Below, in pieces: positions 46,035 through 56,199 of a stretch of 64,000 nt of DNA; positions within the stretch are counted from its first letter, which is position 1, and every line of letters starts with the position of its first letter. The notes beneath the pieces are model-generated. The model searched no databases. It worked only from the letters and a program-made list of their open reading frames with translations, and was not told the origin of the DNA. Source of the stretch: Hysterium pulicare CBS 123377 (Eukaryota; Ascomycota; Dothideomycetes; Hysteriales; Hysteriaceae); the NCBI GenBank assembly GCA_000467715.1, contig AJFK01000470.1, positions 124,001 through 188,000 on the forward strand, read 5' to 3'. Both the position numbers and the translations under genes were made by a program.

Positions 46035-47082
46035 GATGTCGTTATTTCTCAAGGAGTGGATAAGGTCAGACTTTGGAATGAATGGACGTCTCGAAAGACA
46101 AGAAGGAAGGTGGAGTTAGAAGAGAAGTGGAGGAGAAGAAACGAAGCTCATATGACACTCAATGTCACGATCCACAAGCGGTAAGTTACACCAAACCTTC
46201 CTTAAGGGAGGGCAGGCATGGGGTATTTAAAGACGTCCACCTGAGTTGGCATGGCTGATAGCACTCGCAAGCAGGAAGCCACGGCGCGTGAAGATAAGGA
46301 CTAGATTGTGTCTTAAAGCCCTAAGCCCGCGGGAAGCCTCGGCGATGCATGTCGGCAGTGAAAACGTAGACAATTCAAGCCAGTGAGTGTGTTTACAGCG
46401 AATCAAGTAGGCGGGCGGTTCTCTGAGTTTCTGTTCTAGTACTGCTTGGCGAGAGTCTTAGGTGAAAGGCTGAAAAATTGCTCACAAACTAGGACAACGC
46501 GGCAGAAACTGGCGTTCCGGTGGAAACAAATCAATCATTTTCACTAGACTCGGGCGGGTAAGGCTGAGCCAGGCTCAGGTACGCCGCGTTTCCATGTTGA
46601 AAGCCTCAAGTGATGTGGGCCTGTTAGATTTGTTCGAACTGAAGCGTGGCGTGCGAGAGCTGTGCTGGCCAAAAGAAACCCCACGAAGCCCGTCTCCAAT
46701 GCACCTCCACGGAGAGTTTGATGAAGCTGCCGTGGTCGAATGGTGCCTTGCATTGGTTGGCAAAGCCCATGGTTTCCAGCATGCACGCCCGTTCGGAAGG
46801 ATTTGGAACAGCATCACGGTCGGGTTTGGTGGTGAATGAAGAGAAGTTGGTGGCTTGTTTCAAGGATTAGCTGGCGTTGAGCCTCGCTTGTCTATCTTCT
46901 CCACCCTCAGCACCTCCAATCCCACCCACATCCATTATTCTTCACTTTTCCCGCCCAAGATACTAGATGCGCCTCTTGAATCATAATATTTCACCTCGTC
47001 GATGCGCAGCCCAGAATCCAGCGAAGCATGACACCCTTGTTGTATACGCTTCCATGCCGCTCCACCCCCATCTGCCACAGCC
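46035..47082. other. Intergenic region
   Basis: Promoter side of the GH128 gene. At 46544-46870 both strands are open in several frames with no protein-like pattern, so no gene is called. Confidence 0.5.
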
Positions 47083-47578
47083 TCATCCTATGTGTGCTCC
47101 AGCATTAAGGTCCTGGTTCTTAGGAACATAAAAAGGAGTGTCACCGAAACCGTCGTGAAGCACCAGCGGACCGCAATCCACTTCACTGTGCTTGGACATT
47201 AGCGACTTGCTTGCTCGTACTCGCTTCAATACTTACGGCCACTTGTTGAGGTCCCCCTTCTTGTAGCATCTGTTATCACGGTTCGGACAACCTACAAACT
47301 GGATTTTGGACCCGAAGAACAAGCAGTTTGTTCTGCACATTACGCAATCGAGTTCATAGAAGTGATTCCATTTGAGCGCCCACATCTTTTTTTCTTCGTC
47401 AAGAGCACTTCTTTCTGACGCTTCCAAATCAAAACCAGGTCCATCTGGGGGTGCCTAGGCACTCGATTAGCCTTCTTGAACCGACATAATAGATGTACCC
47501 CTCTAGACCTACAACTGGGATAGCAAATGCGCTTGAGATGGTGAAGGCCACAAGGGGAAGGAGGTGCAGGATTTTCAT
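47083..47578 (-). CDS. Small secreted cysteine-containing protein
   Basis: Three exons, 47513-47578, 47237-47454 and 47083-47185. Introns are 58 bases (GTAGGT, GGCTAATC branch, CCTAG) and 51 bases (GTAAGT, GCTAATG branch, GCACAG), both in frame, giving 128 residues. Exon 1 encodes exactly a signal peptide (MKILHLLPLVAFTISSAFAIPV). The mature part begins APPDGPGFDLEASER, followed by a Trp-rich helix (KKMWALKWNHFYELD). Six cysteines lie in DCVMCRTNC, GCPNRDNRC and VDCGP. No family is recognised. Size, secretion signal and even cysteine number fit the class of small secreted, effector-like proteins, but a role is not shown. The middle exon looks like a stand-alone frame and the others are too short to attract attention. 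Confidence 0.6.
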
Positions 47579-48005
47579 GATTGCCTTAGCCTCTCGTTAA
47601 TGTTCAAGAGGTCGCCGTGGAGAAAATGTGTCTTGGAATAGCGGAGAGGGCGGAAGCCACTGGAATGGGTACTACGGAGGGATGCAAATGAAGAACTGCG
47701 ATGTCAGCTGGCCGGAGTGGTGGCGCACGCTTTGAAGTGGTGGGGTGAAGGCTAGGTTGTTGGAGATGGCGAGAGTGGAGTGGCTTTATACGAGTATTGA
47801 GCTTAGGAGTGTGGTCGGAATCATGAGGTGCATCTGATATCACTCTCGGCGCTTCTCCAAAATGGTGATGTACATCTGATATCACTTTGAGCTCGTCTTC
47901 AAAAGGGTGGGGTGCGTCTGATATCACCACTCTAAGCTCGTCTTCATAACAGCAAATTTAATGTTTTGTCTTAGACTCAACATACTTGGTTACGAGCAAA
48001 TCGCA
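47579..48005. promoter_or_regulatory. Upstream region of the small secreted protein with repeats
   Basis: This 427-base region upstream of the secreted-protein ATG contains three tandem repeat units (listed separately) 250-370 bases before the start. The left part is C/T-rich on the minus strand, fitting a leader or core promoter. Confidence 0.4.
47828..47948. repeat. Three imperfect 42-base direct repeats with TGATATCA core
   Basis: Units begin near 47829, 47871 and 47913 with T-(A/G)-C-(A/G)-TCTGATATCAC, followed by GCTCGTCTTC-AAA or close variants and a GGTG spacer. The 8-base core TGATATCA is self-complementary. The repeats lie upstream of the minus-strand secreted-protein gene. Confidence 0.8.
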
Positions 48006-48974
48006 TCACTCGACAGCAGGCTCCATCGCTTCCTTGAAAACGCTCGGATCAATCAGATTGGCCAGGTCCTCCCTCGAAGTCGCCGTCCGCCTATCCTGCT
48101 TCGCAACCCACTGATCTTCCGCCGTGAGCACATCCAACAAATCTGAGGGTAAGCCATTGTTGCCACTCCAGCTATGAACAGGCCAGGCTTTCTCCAGGAC
48201 AGTGACGTTCATATTGAGAGCAGATGCAACCCTCGAATAAACGGTTTCCGGCTTTGTCGCAAAATCATTATCGGCCTTATTCAACAAGCGCAGAAATGCG
48301 ACGATGTTCTTCCGCATAGTGATATCCTTGAGCCTTTCCGCAGTAGTATGGAGATTGAAAACTTCGCGATAGACTGAGCGGTTTTGGAATACCACTCCGT
48401 TGTCGCCGAGAGCTTCCAGAGCCAACTCCGCAGTCGGCTCCCACATCCCAACGGCGTCGACGGAACCATGAGCGAGCATGTAGGGAAGTGTACCGGCTCC
48501 GCAAGGCGCCACGTTGCAATTCGAGCCAGAAACAACAGAGTAGTCCGAATCCTTCAACCCAACGCTGGCGAGATATTTCTGTACGAAATAGGCTGCGGAA
48601 GTACCTGGTATCGTGCCGATCTTCTTTCCCTTCAAATCTTCAACCGTACTGGAGGTCTTCTTGTTTGCGATGATGCGATAGTAAACCTCCGCGACCGTGT
48701 AGATTATTCGGAGGTTCTTGTGCGTGGCGTATTGCCGTAATGCCTGGGTTTCGGCATTCGAGGCTAGATCCATGCTGGTGTCGCTGAAAAGACTTGCGAC
48801 GCCGCCATTTGAGATTGATGCATCGGCTTTGTAGTCTTGGATGGCGATCAGCTCTGGTGTGTACTCGATCACGCTGGATGCGCTAGCTATTTTGAGGGTT
48901 GCTGATACGACATCTGAGAGGGTGAGCAGGAACAAGCCAACGACGGGGAACAACTGATTCTTATGATGGAACAT
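48006..48974 (-). CDS. Secreted NMT1/SsuA-like periplasmic-binding-protein family member
   Basis: A single exon of 322 residues. A signal peptide (LFPVVGLFLLTLSDVVSA) precedes TLKIASASSVIEYTPELIAIQDYK. The order then follows the NMT1/SsuA/TauA substrate-binding fold (type II): GGVASLFSDTSMDLASNAET, a YYRIIANKKTSSTVEDLKGKKIGTIPGTSAAYFVQKYLASVGL hinge block, and GSVDAVGMWEPTAELALEALGD. In bacteria such proteins feed ABC importers for sulfonates, nitrate or thiamine precursors. In fungi the cytosolic relative Thi5 makes the pyrimidine of thiamine. This one has a secretion signal and lacks the Thi5 Cys cluster by eye, so it is more like the uptake proteins. A ligand-binding role is inferred. No introns are present. 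Confidence 0.8.
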   Translation of the reverse strand: MFHHKNQLFPVVGLFLLTLSDVVSATLKIASASSVIEYTPELIAIQDYKADASISNGGVASLFSDTSMDLASNAETQALRQYATHKNLRIIYTVAEVYYRIIANKKTSSTVEDLKGKKIGTIPGTSAAYFVQKYLASVGLKDSDYSVVSGSNCNVAPCGAGTLPYMLAHGSVDAVGMWEPTAELALEALGDNGVVFQNRSVYREVFNLHTTAERLKDITMRKNIVAFLRLLNKADNDFATKPETVYSRVASALNMNVTVLEKAWPVHSWSGNNGLPSDLLDVLTAEDQWVAKQDRRTATSREDLANLIDPSVFKEAMEPAVE

Positions 48975-49950
48975 GTTGGATGAGCCGAGACGGGTTTGGA
49001 AGCTTCAAGCAGTCTTGAAGAAGTTGATGGGGTATATGTATTGAAGCTGGCGAGTCCAGTTACCGAAGAGGGGGTTCTAATTACCGGCATTAGAATTCGC
49101 AAAGCCATATTTTGTTTCTATTTCTTCGTCATACTGGCCACATCCCGTATATACCTTAATTTGATGGACTAGGCGGGCTACACGTGGTAGACGGAACGAA
49201 TGTGAAGAGCAATCTGGGAAGGGTGGCTACGGACAGGACATTGGTCGCGAGGCTTCAACTGGCGTCGAATGTAGAGACGAGAGATGAATGAACCCTGCCG
49301 GAAATCCGGGGTTGTCTAATGTTGGATATATTACTTGGGCTCAACGGGTGTCATAATTCGCGGCCCTGCAAGGCTATTTACCCATCTCAACCGTCAGACT
49401 TGAATGCTTTATTGAACACAAGGTTAGCCTGGAGCGGGCAACTTAATTCAATACGTCTGCCGAACCCAAATCATCTTCATACTATACATGTACAAAAGCT
49501 TGCGGGTGCAGGCATACCTACAATTTGGCTGCCACGTGCGTGGAGCATGTCTAACCAAGTATCCCAGACACGAGCGAAGTGAACGGGTCCTATTCCTTTA
49601 CTTTCATCCTCGCATTGGTTCACCTCCGATACCGTAGTCGCTTTCGACAGTGTCCATACTCCAGATTTGGGTTCATCGTTAAGGTTTCTCGGAGACGGAA
49701 AGCATGTGCGAAGATACCATTCAGTGAGCACCACAGCAGAAAACGAAGAAGACGATGCGGTACTTCGCGTTAGAAGCGTGACGCATAGATTCTTGAAGCA
49801 CAAGTGTTGAATATAAGAAAATGCTTACATGTTGTCGATTTGAGAACGGGGGTGGAATAGTGGAGTGCATGCGGGGTAGCTTAACCTTTTACCCTCCACC
49901 TCTCATCATCCATACAGCTGGTGTAACCTCAGCATCTCTCTACAATTTAG
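48975..49950. other. Intergenic region
   Basis: Promoter side of the binding-protein gene and upstream side of the dead F-box copy. No supported gene. Confidence 0.5.
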
Positions 49951-51444
49951 GCCCATGATCAATCCTCCCTGGCGTTGATTATTCAAACACCGAAAATAAA
50001 CCATCAAGGCTCAGTTGCCGACCTTCCCGAAGAGCTTGTCGTTCAGATTGCCGAGCATGTTTCTCACAGGACTGATCTCTCCAACCTTGCCCGTACATCA
50101 AAACAACTCTATCGAATCTGTACGCCAGTCTTGTATCGACATCTGTTCCTCAAGAACTCAGGTTTCCAGGAAGGGGAACCCTGCCGCTATCTTCGGAATC
50201 TGACAATCTTTCTTCTGAGACGGCCAGATGTTGCTGCGTACGTGGAGATTTTCACTCTCCAAAACGGTTGGAGGGCAGAAAAACCTCGAGCATCTGGACG
50301 TAAAGACTTGACGAATCCTACGCTACTCTCCGCCATCGAGAATGCTACCAATGATTCGAAGGTCCGTGCCCTGTGGGAGCGTCGTATTGCAGATCAGGAA
50401 GTTGATGAAGGTCTACTGGTTGTGCTTCTACTCTCGTTGCCTAACTTGAAGAACCTGGACTTGACGAAGCCAGCCCGAGCTGGGCTTTGCTATGAGAACA
50501 TGTTAGGCATCGCAACGGACGTCAAAAATCAAAATTGGTCGCATCTGGACGAAGTCACGCTGAGAGGCAGTTCCAGAGACTATAAGCCCTGGTACAAACC
50601 ATATACTCGTTTACCGCATGTCAAGAAACTCTTTCTGTAACGAGTTGGTAATCACCCCGACGACTGGAGTGAGCTTTACGCATGCGGGCATAGAGAGCTC
50701 ATACCCAGAACTCTGGAGAGGAGGGCTGCAGGTACTATGAAGACGAACTCTATCGAGCATTTGGAGATACGAGAGGCTACTTTCAAAACCGAAAATCTGT
50801 GGAGCATCATAGCGCGCTGCGGAGAACTGCACACATTTGCTTACGAGCTTGGGGAACGAACAGATCAAACTGACATGAGAAAGATTGTGCGAACCCTTTC
50901 CATTCATGCCGGAACACTCAAGAAATTGACTATAGACCATATTCATTCATTTCCGGATTGCCATGGCATGTTCAAGTTGGATTTCTACCCCTTCAACAAA
51001 TTGGAGCAGCTCAAAGTCGCTTCAGTGTTTCTTTTGGGGACCGGACCTGATGAAGATCCGCCGACTGAGGAGGCAATCTTGACAATGCTGGACTATATGC
51101 CCATTAGCATTGTCAAGTTAACGATTACCAAAGCCGAATACAGGTTTCAGAAGCTCTCATCCCTTATTTTCCTGCTACTCAATTGCTCCGATAAAGTGAT
51201 CCCAGGCCTTCAGCAGGTTGAGGTGGAGGGCTGTTTTGAAGACGCAAAATATCAAGAAGACCTTGATTTCTTGAATGTGCTGGCGAGGGTATCGAAGATG
51301 TCGGTCCGTATTATTGATACGAGCGGTCAAACCATGTTCCCTTGATCAGACCTTTCGGACGAAAACGTGCGTTGGTACGAGATAGAGGGTGCTGACAATG
51401 TCGACTTAGACAATATAAACCCCTCATGCGGCCTTTCTGATTAG
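49951..51444 (+). pseudogene. F-box protein gene copy, inactivated
   Basis: From 49951 one frame runs with clear similarity to the two intact copies downstream: VADLPEELVVQIAEHV, LARTSKQLYRICTPVLY, LPNLKNLDL, NSIEHLEIREA and ENVRWYE at the end. It has no ATG before the F-box, a TAA at 50638-50640 and a TGA at 51343-51345, after which homology continues in the same frame to a TAG at 51442-51444. The distance between the LFL and IEHLE landmarks (about 38 codons, counting the TAA as one) equals that of the intact copies. So the TAA looks like a nonsense change, not an intron. Without the stops it would be a normal F-box/LRR-like substrate receptor. Confidence 0.75.
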
Positions 51445-51591
51445 GCTTAATCATTGAAGCGAATTGAGGCAGGATATGAGTCAGATTACCACGAGTCCCC
51501 CAGCACTGGTTTCAATCTCTCCTATACACTTTCACGAACATCTAGGCGCCACCCGAACGAATTAAAGCTGCAATGGGTTCAACAGTCTATC

Positions 51592-52218
51592 TCAAATATA
51601 TCCCATCCATGCCGTCTTCTTCCTCCGACATGCGAAGGCATTGGCAACTACTCCACGCATCCCCTCCGTCATCGGCAAATCATCTACGTCCTTTTCCTCC
51701 GCCCACACGTACTCAGAATGCTCCTCTTCATTCAGTCTCACTTCGCTACCCTGAGCGTCCACCTCGACAATGAAATTAAGTTGGATAGTCGTTTTGCAGA
51801 TCACTTGATGTACTCCATCGGCGCCCTTTATCACCTTCTCGGTGGCGTAAATAAACGATTCGAATTCTTTGGAAACATTGGTAGCCATAAGCCCTGTCTC
51901 CTCTTCAAGCTCTCTGCTGATAGCGGCGTTGATGGAGTGATCGGAAGGTTCGACATGTCCGCCTGGAATCTCAAACATGTTTGGAAAGGTGTCTTCCTGT
52001 GCGGCACGCTTGAGGAGGAGGATTCTTGGAATTGGGCAATTGATGCCGTTGGTAATTCCATGGATCATGCGGAAAATGGCCGTCCCGACGACGATTTTGT
52101 GATGGGGTGATCCATCTGGTGACGGATTTTGCTGGCGGAAGGCTTCAGGTGAGAGATGAAGTCGATCTGGTAGGGAGGCTGCTTGTGCACGGGTATCGCT
52201 GGACTGGGTTGACTCCAT
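51592..52218 (-). CDS. Nudix hydrolase
   Basis: A single exon of 208 residues from the ATG at 52218. The Nudix box is GGHVEPSDHSINAAISRELEEETGL (about residues 86-110). It has the essential RELEEE, but there is one extra residue between the Gly segment and REL, and Asp stands where Glu is usual. The strand before it (PRILLLKRAAQEDTFPNMFEIPGG) and the following part (VNAF-like end: DDLPMTEGMRGVVANAF) fit the alpha/beta/alpha Nudix fold. The family cleaves nucleoside diphosphates linked to a second moiety; the substrate is not predictable. It sits on the opposite strand between two F-box copies, so it is either older than the array or was trapped by duplication. Confidence 0.85.
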   Translation of the reverse strand: MESTQSSDTRAQAASLPDRLHLSPEAFRQQNPSPDGSPHHKIVVGTAIFRMIHGITNGINCPIPRILLLKRAAQEDTFPNMFEIPGGHVEPSDHSINAAISRELEEETGLMATNVSKEFESFIYATEKVIKGADGVHQVICKTTIQLNFIVEVDAQGSEVRLNEEEHSEYVWAEEKDVDDLPMTEGMRGVVANAFACRRKKTAWMGYI

Positions 52219-52494
52219 GATGGGTAATTTAGGGTAGGGAATACTAGGCAGATATGCTTTTATTCTTGATTGGTATCTGGAAGAAGAGTAGTGTTTGCTA
52301 TGAAGACTTGGTGAATGTTCAATCCGGTTAAAAGGTGTGCTAGCACAAATGTGGTGGGCCTAAATTCCTCTAGGCTGCCGTGCGGCAGAGCGCTTGCTGA
52401 CACCATACAGCATCGCAGATATAAAGTCATCGAGTAGAGGTGAAAAGCATTGCCCAACTTTCTTCTACCACCGAGTTCTGTTTTACCGACCAAG

Positions 52495-54024
52495 ATGGCT
52501 CCCCGCTCGATCATTGACCTTCCGGAGGAACTCATTGCTCAGATTGTCGGGGAAGTGCGCTGCGCCCCTGCATTGAGTAAGCTAGCTCGCACCTCGAAAC
52601 AGCTTCATCGTATCGCCAGGCCCTACCTCTATGAGCATATAACTTTTTCCAAATACTATGAATATGATCTGAACGCCGAAGAACCTTTCCAATTCCTGCG
52701 GGCCTTGACCGTACTCTTTCTTAGCCAACCAGATCTCGCCAACTGCGTGAAGAAGGTCACGATCCGTCCAAAGTGGAATACTACCAACGAGTGCCCTACT
52801 CCTAATGATGATTCACAGCCGGAGGAACCAGTGGAGCTTGATCCACCTCTGCAGGCTGCCATCGACCGACTCTCCAATGATGTAACAGAAAGCATTGGTT
52901 GGTCCCGCGATGCGGGCGATATCCATGGTGAAGACGCTATCCTCGCGATCCTTTTATCTATATTGCCATGTTTGCAAAGCCTGGACATTATGATGCCGGA
53001 ATTGGAGGACAGATGTTGCGATCGCCTGTTCGCATATGATTCACCCTTGCGGCAGCTGCATGAGCTCATGGTGACATGCTCGGCCGATCTAGGAGATCGA
53101 GGAAGCACGATCTATCCGCAAAACATAGTGCCCTTTTTCAGGTTGCCCCAATTAAAGAGTCTATTTCTCTATGGAATCGAGAATGACCCCTTCGAAGAAG
53201 ATCCCTTTGAGGGGAGTCATCTCTACGTCACACCGCTTCAGCAACAACGAGCAAGCGGCAAACTCAATACCAGCGGGATCGAAACTTTGGAACTCCGTAA
53301 CTCTTCACTCAAACGGGGCTGTCTCATTGACATTTTGACTCGTTGCGAGTGTCTCCACTCCTTCATGTACGAATATGGTCTATTTGACCTTTATCAGATC
53401 GATCCGGTTCACATCTTAGACGCCTTGTCTTTGCACAAAACCTCCTTGAGGGACCTATCACTGGATTACGGCATAGAAATGCAAGTAAAAGACATTCTTC
53501 GTAGCGGCGGGCTTGCTTTCACGTCGTTCACAAAGTTGGAGCATCTGAAGATAGCCGCTGCATTTCTGGTGCCCAATGATGAGGAAGTCTTACCAGAGGA
53601 TGTGCTTGGCATTTTCAAATGTCACCAATTAAGCCTCCCTCCAAGTCTTACCAAACTAACTGTTGTCCAATGTCATTATTGCTCCAAATCTATCTTCCCT
53701 CTGCTGTGGGGCATGATCATGGACAAATCAAGGACAGTCCCCAGTCTCCGCGAACTGCGCCTAGAAGGCTCCTTCGTAAACCAAGTCCCCAACCATGACA
53801 AGGACCTCGCAAATATCAAGTTCTTCTCAGAGATGCATGGAATCCGCCTTAAGGTCTTTGACGATGGGGCATATCGTGGGAAACTTGGAATATATATGGA
53901 TAAGGTTGAGAGGGGATGGGGGATGGATGAGGACATCCATTGGGCAGATGCAGGTGGTTTAAATATCAGGTGGGAACTTAGAGAGATGGAATTGGATTCC
54001 CGTCACAGCCAAAAGGAGGTCTAA
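52495..54024 (+). CDS. F-box protein (intact array copy 1)
   Basis: A single exon of 509 residues. The F-box is at residues 1-50 (IIDLPEELIAQIVGEV, LSKLARTSKQLHRIARPYLYEHI). The rest is a leucine-rich, irregularly repeated receptor part (LPCLQSLDIMMPE, LPQLKSLFLYGIEND, IETLELRNSS, LRELRLEGSF) ending in VERGWGMDEDIHW. The family acts as substrate receptor of SCF ubiquitin ligases through Skp1 binding; the target is unknown. Similarity to the dead copy on its left and the copy on its right shows a tandem family. The ATG at 52495 gives the same N-terminus as its paralogue. Confidence 0.85.
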   Translation: MAPRSIIDLPEELIAQIVGEVRCAPALSKLARTSKQLHRIARPYLYEHITFSKYYEYDLNAEEPFQFLRALTVLFLSQPDLANCVKKVTIRPKWNTTNECPTPNDDSQPEEPVELDPPLQAAIDRLSNDVTESIGWSRDAGDIHGEDAILAILLSILPCLQSLDIMMPELEDRCCDRLFAYDSPLRQLHELMVTCSADLGDRGSTIYPQNIVPFFRLPQLKSLFLYGIENDPFEEDPFEGSHLYVTPLQQQRASGKLNTSGIETLELRNSSLKRGCLIDILTRCECLHSFMYEYGLFDLYQIDPVHILDALSLHKTSLRDLSLDYGIEMQVKDILRSGGLAFTSFTKLEHLKIAAAFLVPNDEEVLPEDVLGIFKCHQLSLPPSLTKLTVVQCHYCSKSIFPLLWGMIMDKSRTVPSLRELRLEGSFVNQVPNHDKDLANIKFFSEMHGIRLKVFDDGAYRGKLGIYMDKVERGWGMDEDIHWADAGGLNIRWELREMELDSRHSQKEV

Positions 54025-54495
54025 CCATGACACTTGTGATCGAGAGGAGCACTCAGAAGAGGATGAATCATATAGTCAAGAGTTTTTTGTATGAGGATGA
54101 ATCGGATGTGGGAGAAATCATGTCTGAAGTAGATACATGAAGTGAATACTCCTGAGGAATTGAATTAAACCGCAAGGAAATACCTCGAATCATGCTGTGA
54201 AACTTTTGTAGACCTGGTAGATACGTATGTTCCGAATCTGGTTAGGCGTTGTGGCACATTCTTCGTGAAAATCGAACTTTCGGCTCTTCTCTTACCTCTC
54301 TACCCCAGACCATCCTCGTTCGACAGTGCAGACATCACCAAGTACACATATTTCACGCAAACGCAAATTTTGATTCAATATAGTTCCAGTCTACGCACCC
54401 TCAACTCGACACAATCGCGACAAAGGTCGGATACCCCATGAGATCTCGTTCACCTACTCACCGCCCTTTTTCAGCCTCAATCAACACTTATTAAA
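54025..54495. other. Spacer between the two intact F-box copies
   Basis: About 470 bases of promoter and 3' flank. No gene is seen. Confidence 0.5.
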
Positions 54496-56172
54496 ATGCC
54501 TCCAGACTCGATTACCAGCCTTTCGGAGGAGCTCATTGAGCAAATAGTTGAATATGTTTCACTCGACAGGAAGCTTGATCTTTGCCGTCTAGCCCGTACA
54601 TCGAAACAGCTACATCGCATCACCACGCCGTTTATCTATCATCATGTTTATCTCGACAAATTCGACAAAGGCCATGAACCATGTACTTCTGCAAGATATT
54701 TTCCGTACTTAAGGCATTTGACTTCGTTGTTCCTCCGTCAGCCTGATATTAGAGCCTCGGTACGAGTGCTCACTCTTCGCCCTCATTGGCTCCATGTCAC
54801 CTCATCGGACTCTGAGGGCGCGGGTCGCCTTGAGATCGACCCTGTTCTACGGTCGGCTATCAAAGCATATGCTGATGATGAAGAAGAAGAAAATCTTTGG
54901 TTGCGGGATGCAGAAAGTCGGGAAGGGGAGGATGCCATCTTATCCCTTTTACTGCTGGCGCTGCCCAATTTACGGAGCCTCGATATTATGCTTCCGGAAT
55001 CGCCTGGAAGATGGGTCGACCGTATTCTCAAGAAACAGGCTATATTGTTCCACTTGCGTCAGCTTATGGTCACCTGGTGGACTGCTGAAACAGAGGTTGA
55101 GTTGCCCATGTTCCCAAAGGATCTAAGGCCTTTCATCAACCTGCCCCAGTTGAAGGAGCTCTTTCTCTTCGACTTGGATGGATACGATGCACTTTTCACA
55201 GGCCCTGAAGATTCCTTTGATTTCGAATTTGGTCCACAGGCAACCCAAGGAAATTTCAGACCTTCGATGTTGTCTATTGAACATTTGGAGATACGCTCGG
55301 CGTTTATGTCAGCGGCATGTCTGACCAAACTCTTACTTGGATGCGGTTTTCTTCATACGTTTACGTATGAGATTTCGTGCTTCGAGAGTCCTCAATACAT
55401 CATGAATGGGTTGTCTCGCCATCGGCATAGCTTGAAGAATCTGTGGCTCGACTATGGGAAGGACGCACTTGAAGGCCCCATTTATATCAAAGGAATTGAT
55501 TGCACGGCATTCGCCCATTTGGATCACTTGAAATTAGCCTCACTCTTTCTAATTGGGGCACGAGATGACTCAACCGATGTAGATTTCACGGGGCACTATA
55601 GAGAGGCATCTCAAATCGTCAATCATATACCATCTAGCCTCATGGAGTTGTGCGTCACCAACTGCCAAGACATCAGTGGTTCAGGCGATGAAATGGTTTT
55701 AGACTTGGTCATCAAGACTCTAATATGTGCGAGAAGGCCACATCTACGTGAGATCCATATGGAAGGGTTAGAACTGGCAAACATTACGGCCTGGAGGCAA
55801 CTTTTATGCTTGAACGCTATTGCTGATGCGCACGGAATTGCATTGCACGTCTACAGCAATGAGAACGAAAGTTCTGCGGAATCCTCGCGCGAATCTCATG
55901 GTGAAGTGGAACATGGGTGGGGAATGAACGAAGGACTACATTGGGCGCCGTGCGTAGGCACGGGGAATAGGAGACGGAAGCCCACTGTCATTGATCTGGA
56001 TCCGGATAAGCCTCCATCAATATTCTGTGAACTGGAAGGCGGCAGTTCCCATGCTCACGGATCTCTGGCTTATTATTATTCCGCTTCTTATTTAGAAACC
56101 CGGCTTGAGAGGCTAAGCCAGCCTGCAGTGGATTTAGAAGAGCAGGCACCCGAGAATGTTTCTGGAGAATGA
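54496..56172 (+). CDS. F-box protein (intact array copy 2)
   Basis: A single exon of 558 residues with the same plan as its left neighbour. The F-box is ITSLSEELIEQIVEYV with LCRLARTSKQLHRITTPFIYHHV. A leucine-rich part follows (LPNLRSLDIMLPES, LPQLKELFLFDLDG, IEHLEIRSAF), then VEHGWGMNEGLHWAP. It carries about 75 extra C-terminal residues (GNRRRKPTVIDLDPDKPPSI and an acidic end) that the left copy lacks. It is presumably an SCF substrate receptor. A fragment resembling its 3' end lies directly downstream. Confidence 0.85.
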   Translation: MPPDSITSLSEELIEQIVEYVSLDRKLDLCRLARTSKQLHRITTPFIYHHVYLDKFDKGHEPCTSARYFPYLRHLTSLFLRQPDIRASVRVLTLRPHWLHVTSSDSEGAGRLEIDPVLRSAIKAYADDEEEENLWLRDAESREGEDAILSLLLLALPNLRSLDIMLPESPGRWVDRILKKQAILFHLRQLMVTWWTAETEVELPMFPKDLRPFINLPQLKELFLFDLDGYDALFTGPEDSFDFEFGPQATQGNFRPSMLSIEHLEIRSAFMSAACLTKLLLGCGFLHTFTYEISCFESPQYIMNGLSRHRHSLKNLWLDYGKDALEGPIYIKGIDCTAFAHLDHLKLASLFLIGARDDSTDVDFTGHYREASQIVNHIPSSLMELCVTNCQDISGSGDEMVLDLVIKTLICARRPHLREIHMEGLELANITAWRQLLCLNAIADAHGIALHVYSNENESSAESSRESHGEVEHGWGMNEGLHWAPCVGTGNRRRKPTVIDLDPDKPPSIFCELEGGSSHAHGSLAYYYSASYLETRLERLSQPAVDLEEQAPENVSGE

Positions 56173-56199
56173 AGTACTGAACACGAGTATCGATTCAGA

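Noticed and set aside
46544-46870. Long open frames on both strands
   Set aside because: Four mutually overlapping frames with no protein-like signal; none has a plausible start context or family.
50639-50695. A 57-base in-frame intron that would remove the TAA of the first F-box copy
   Set aside because: The donor (GTAACG) is poor, no branch site is seen, and removing it would shorten a segment whose length otherwise equals that of both intact paralogues.
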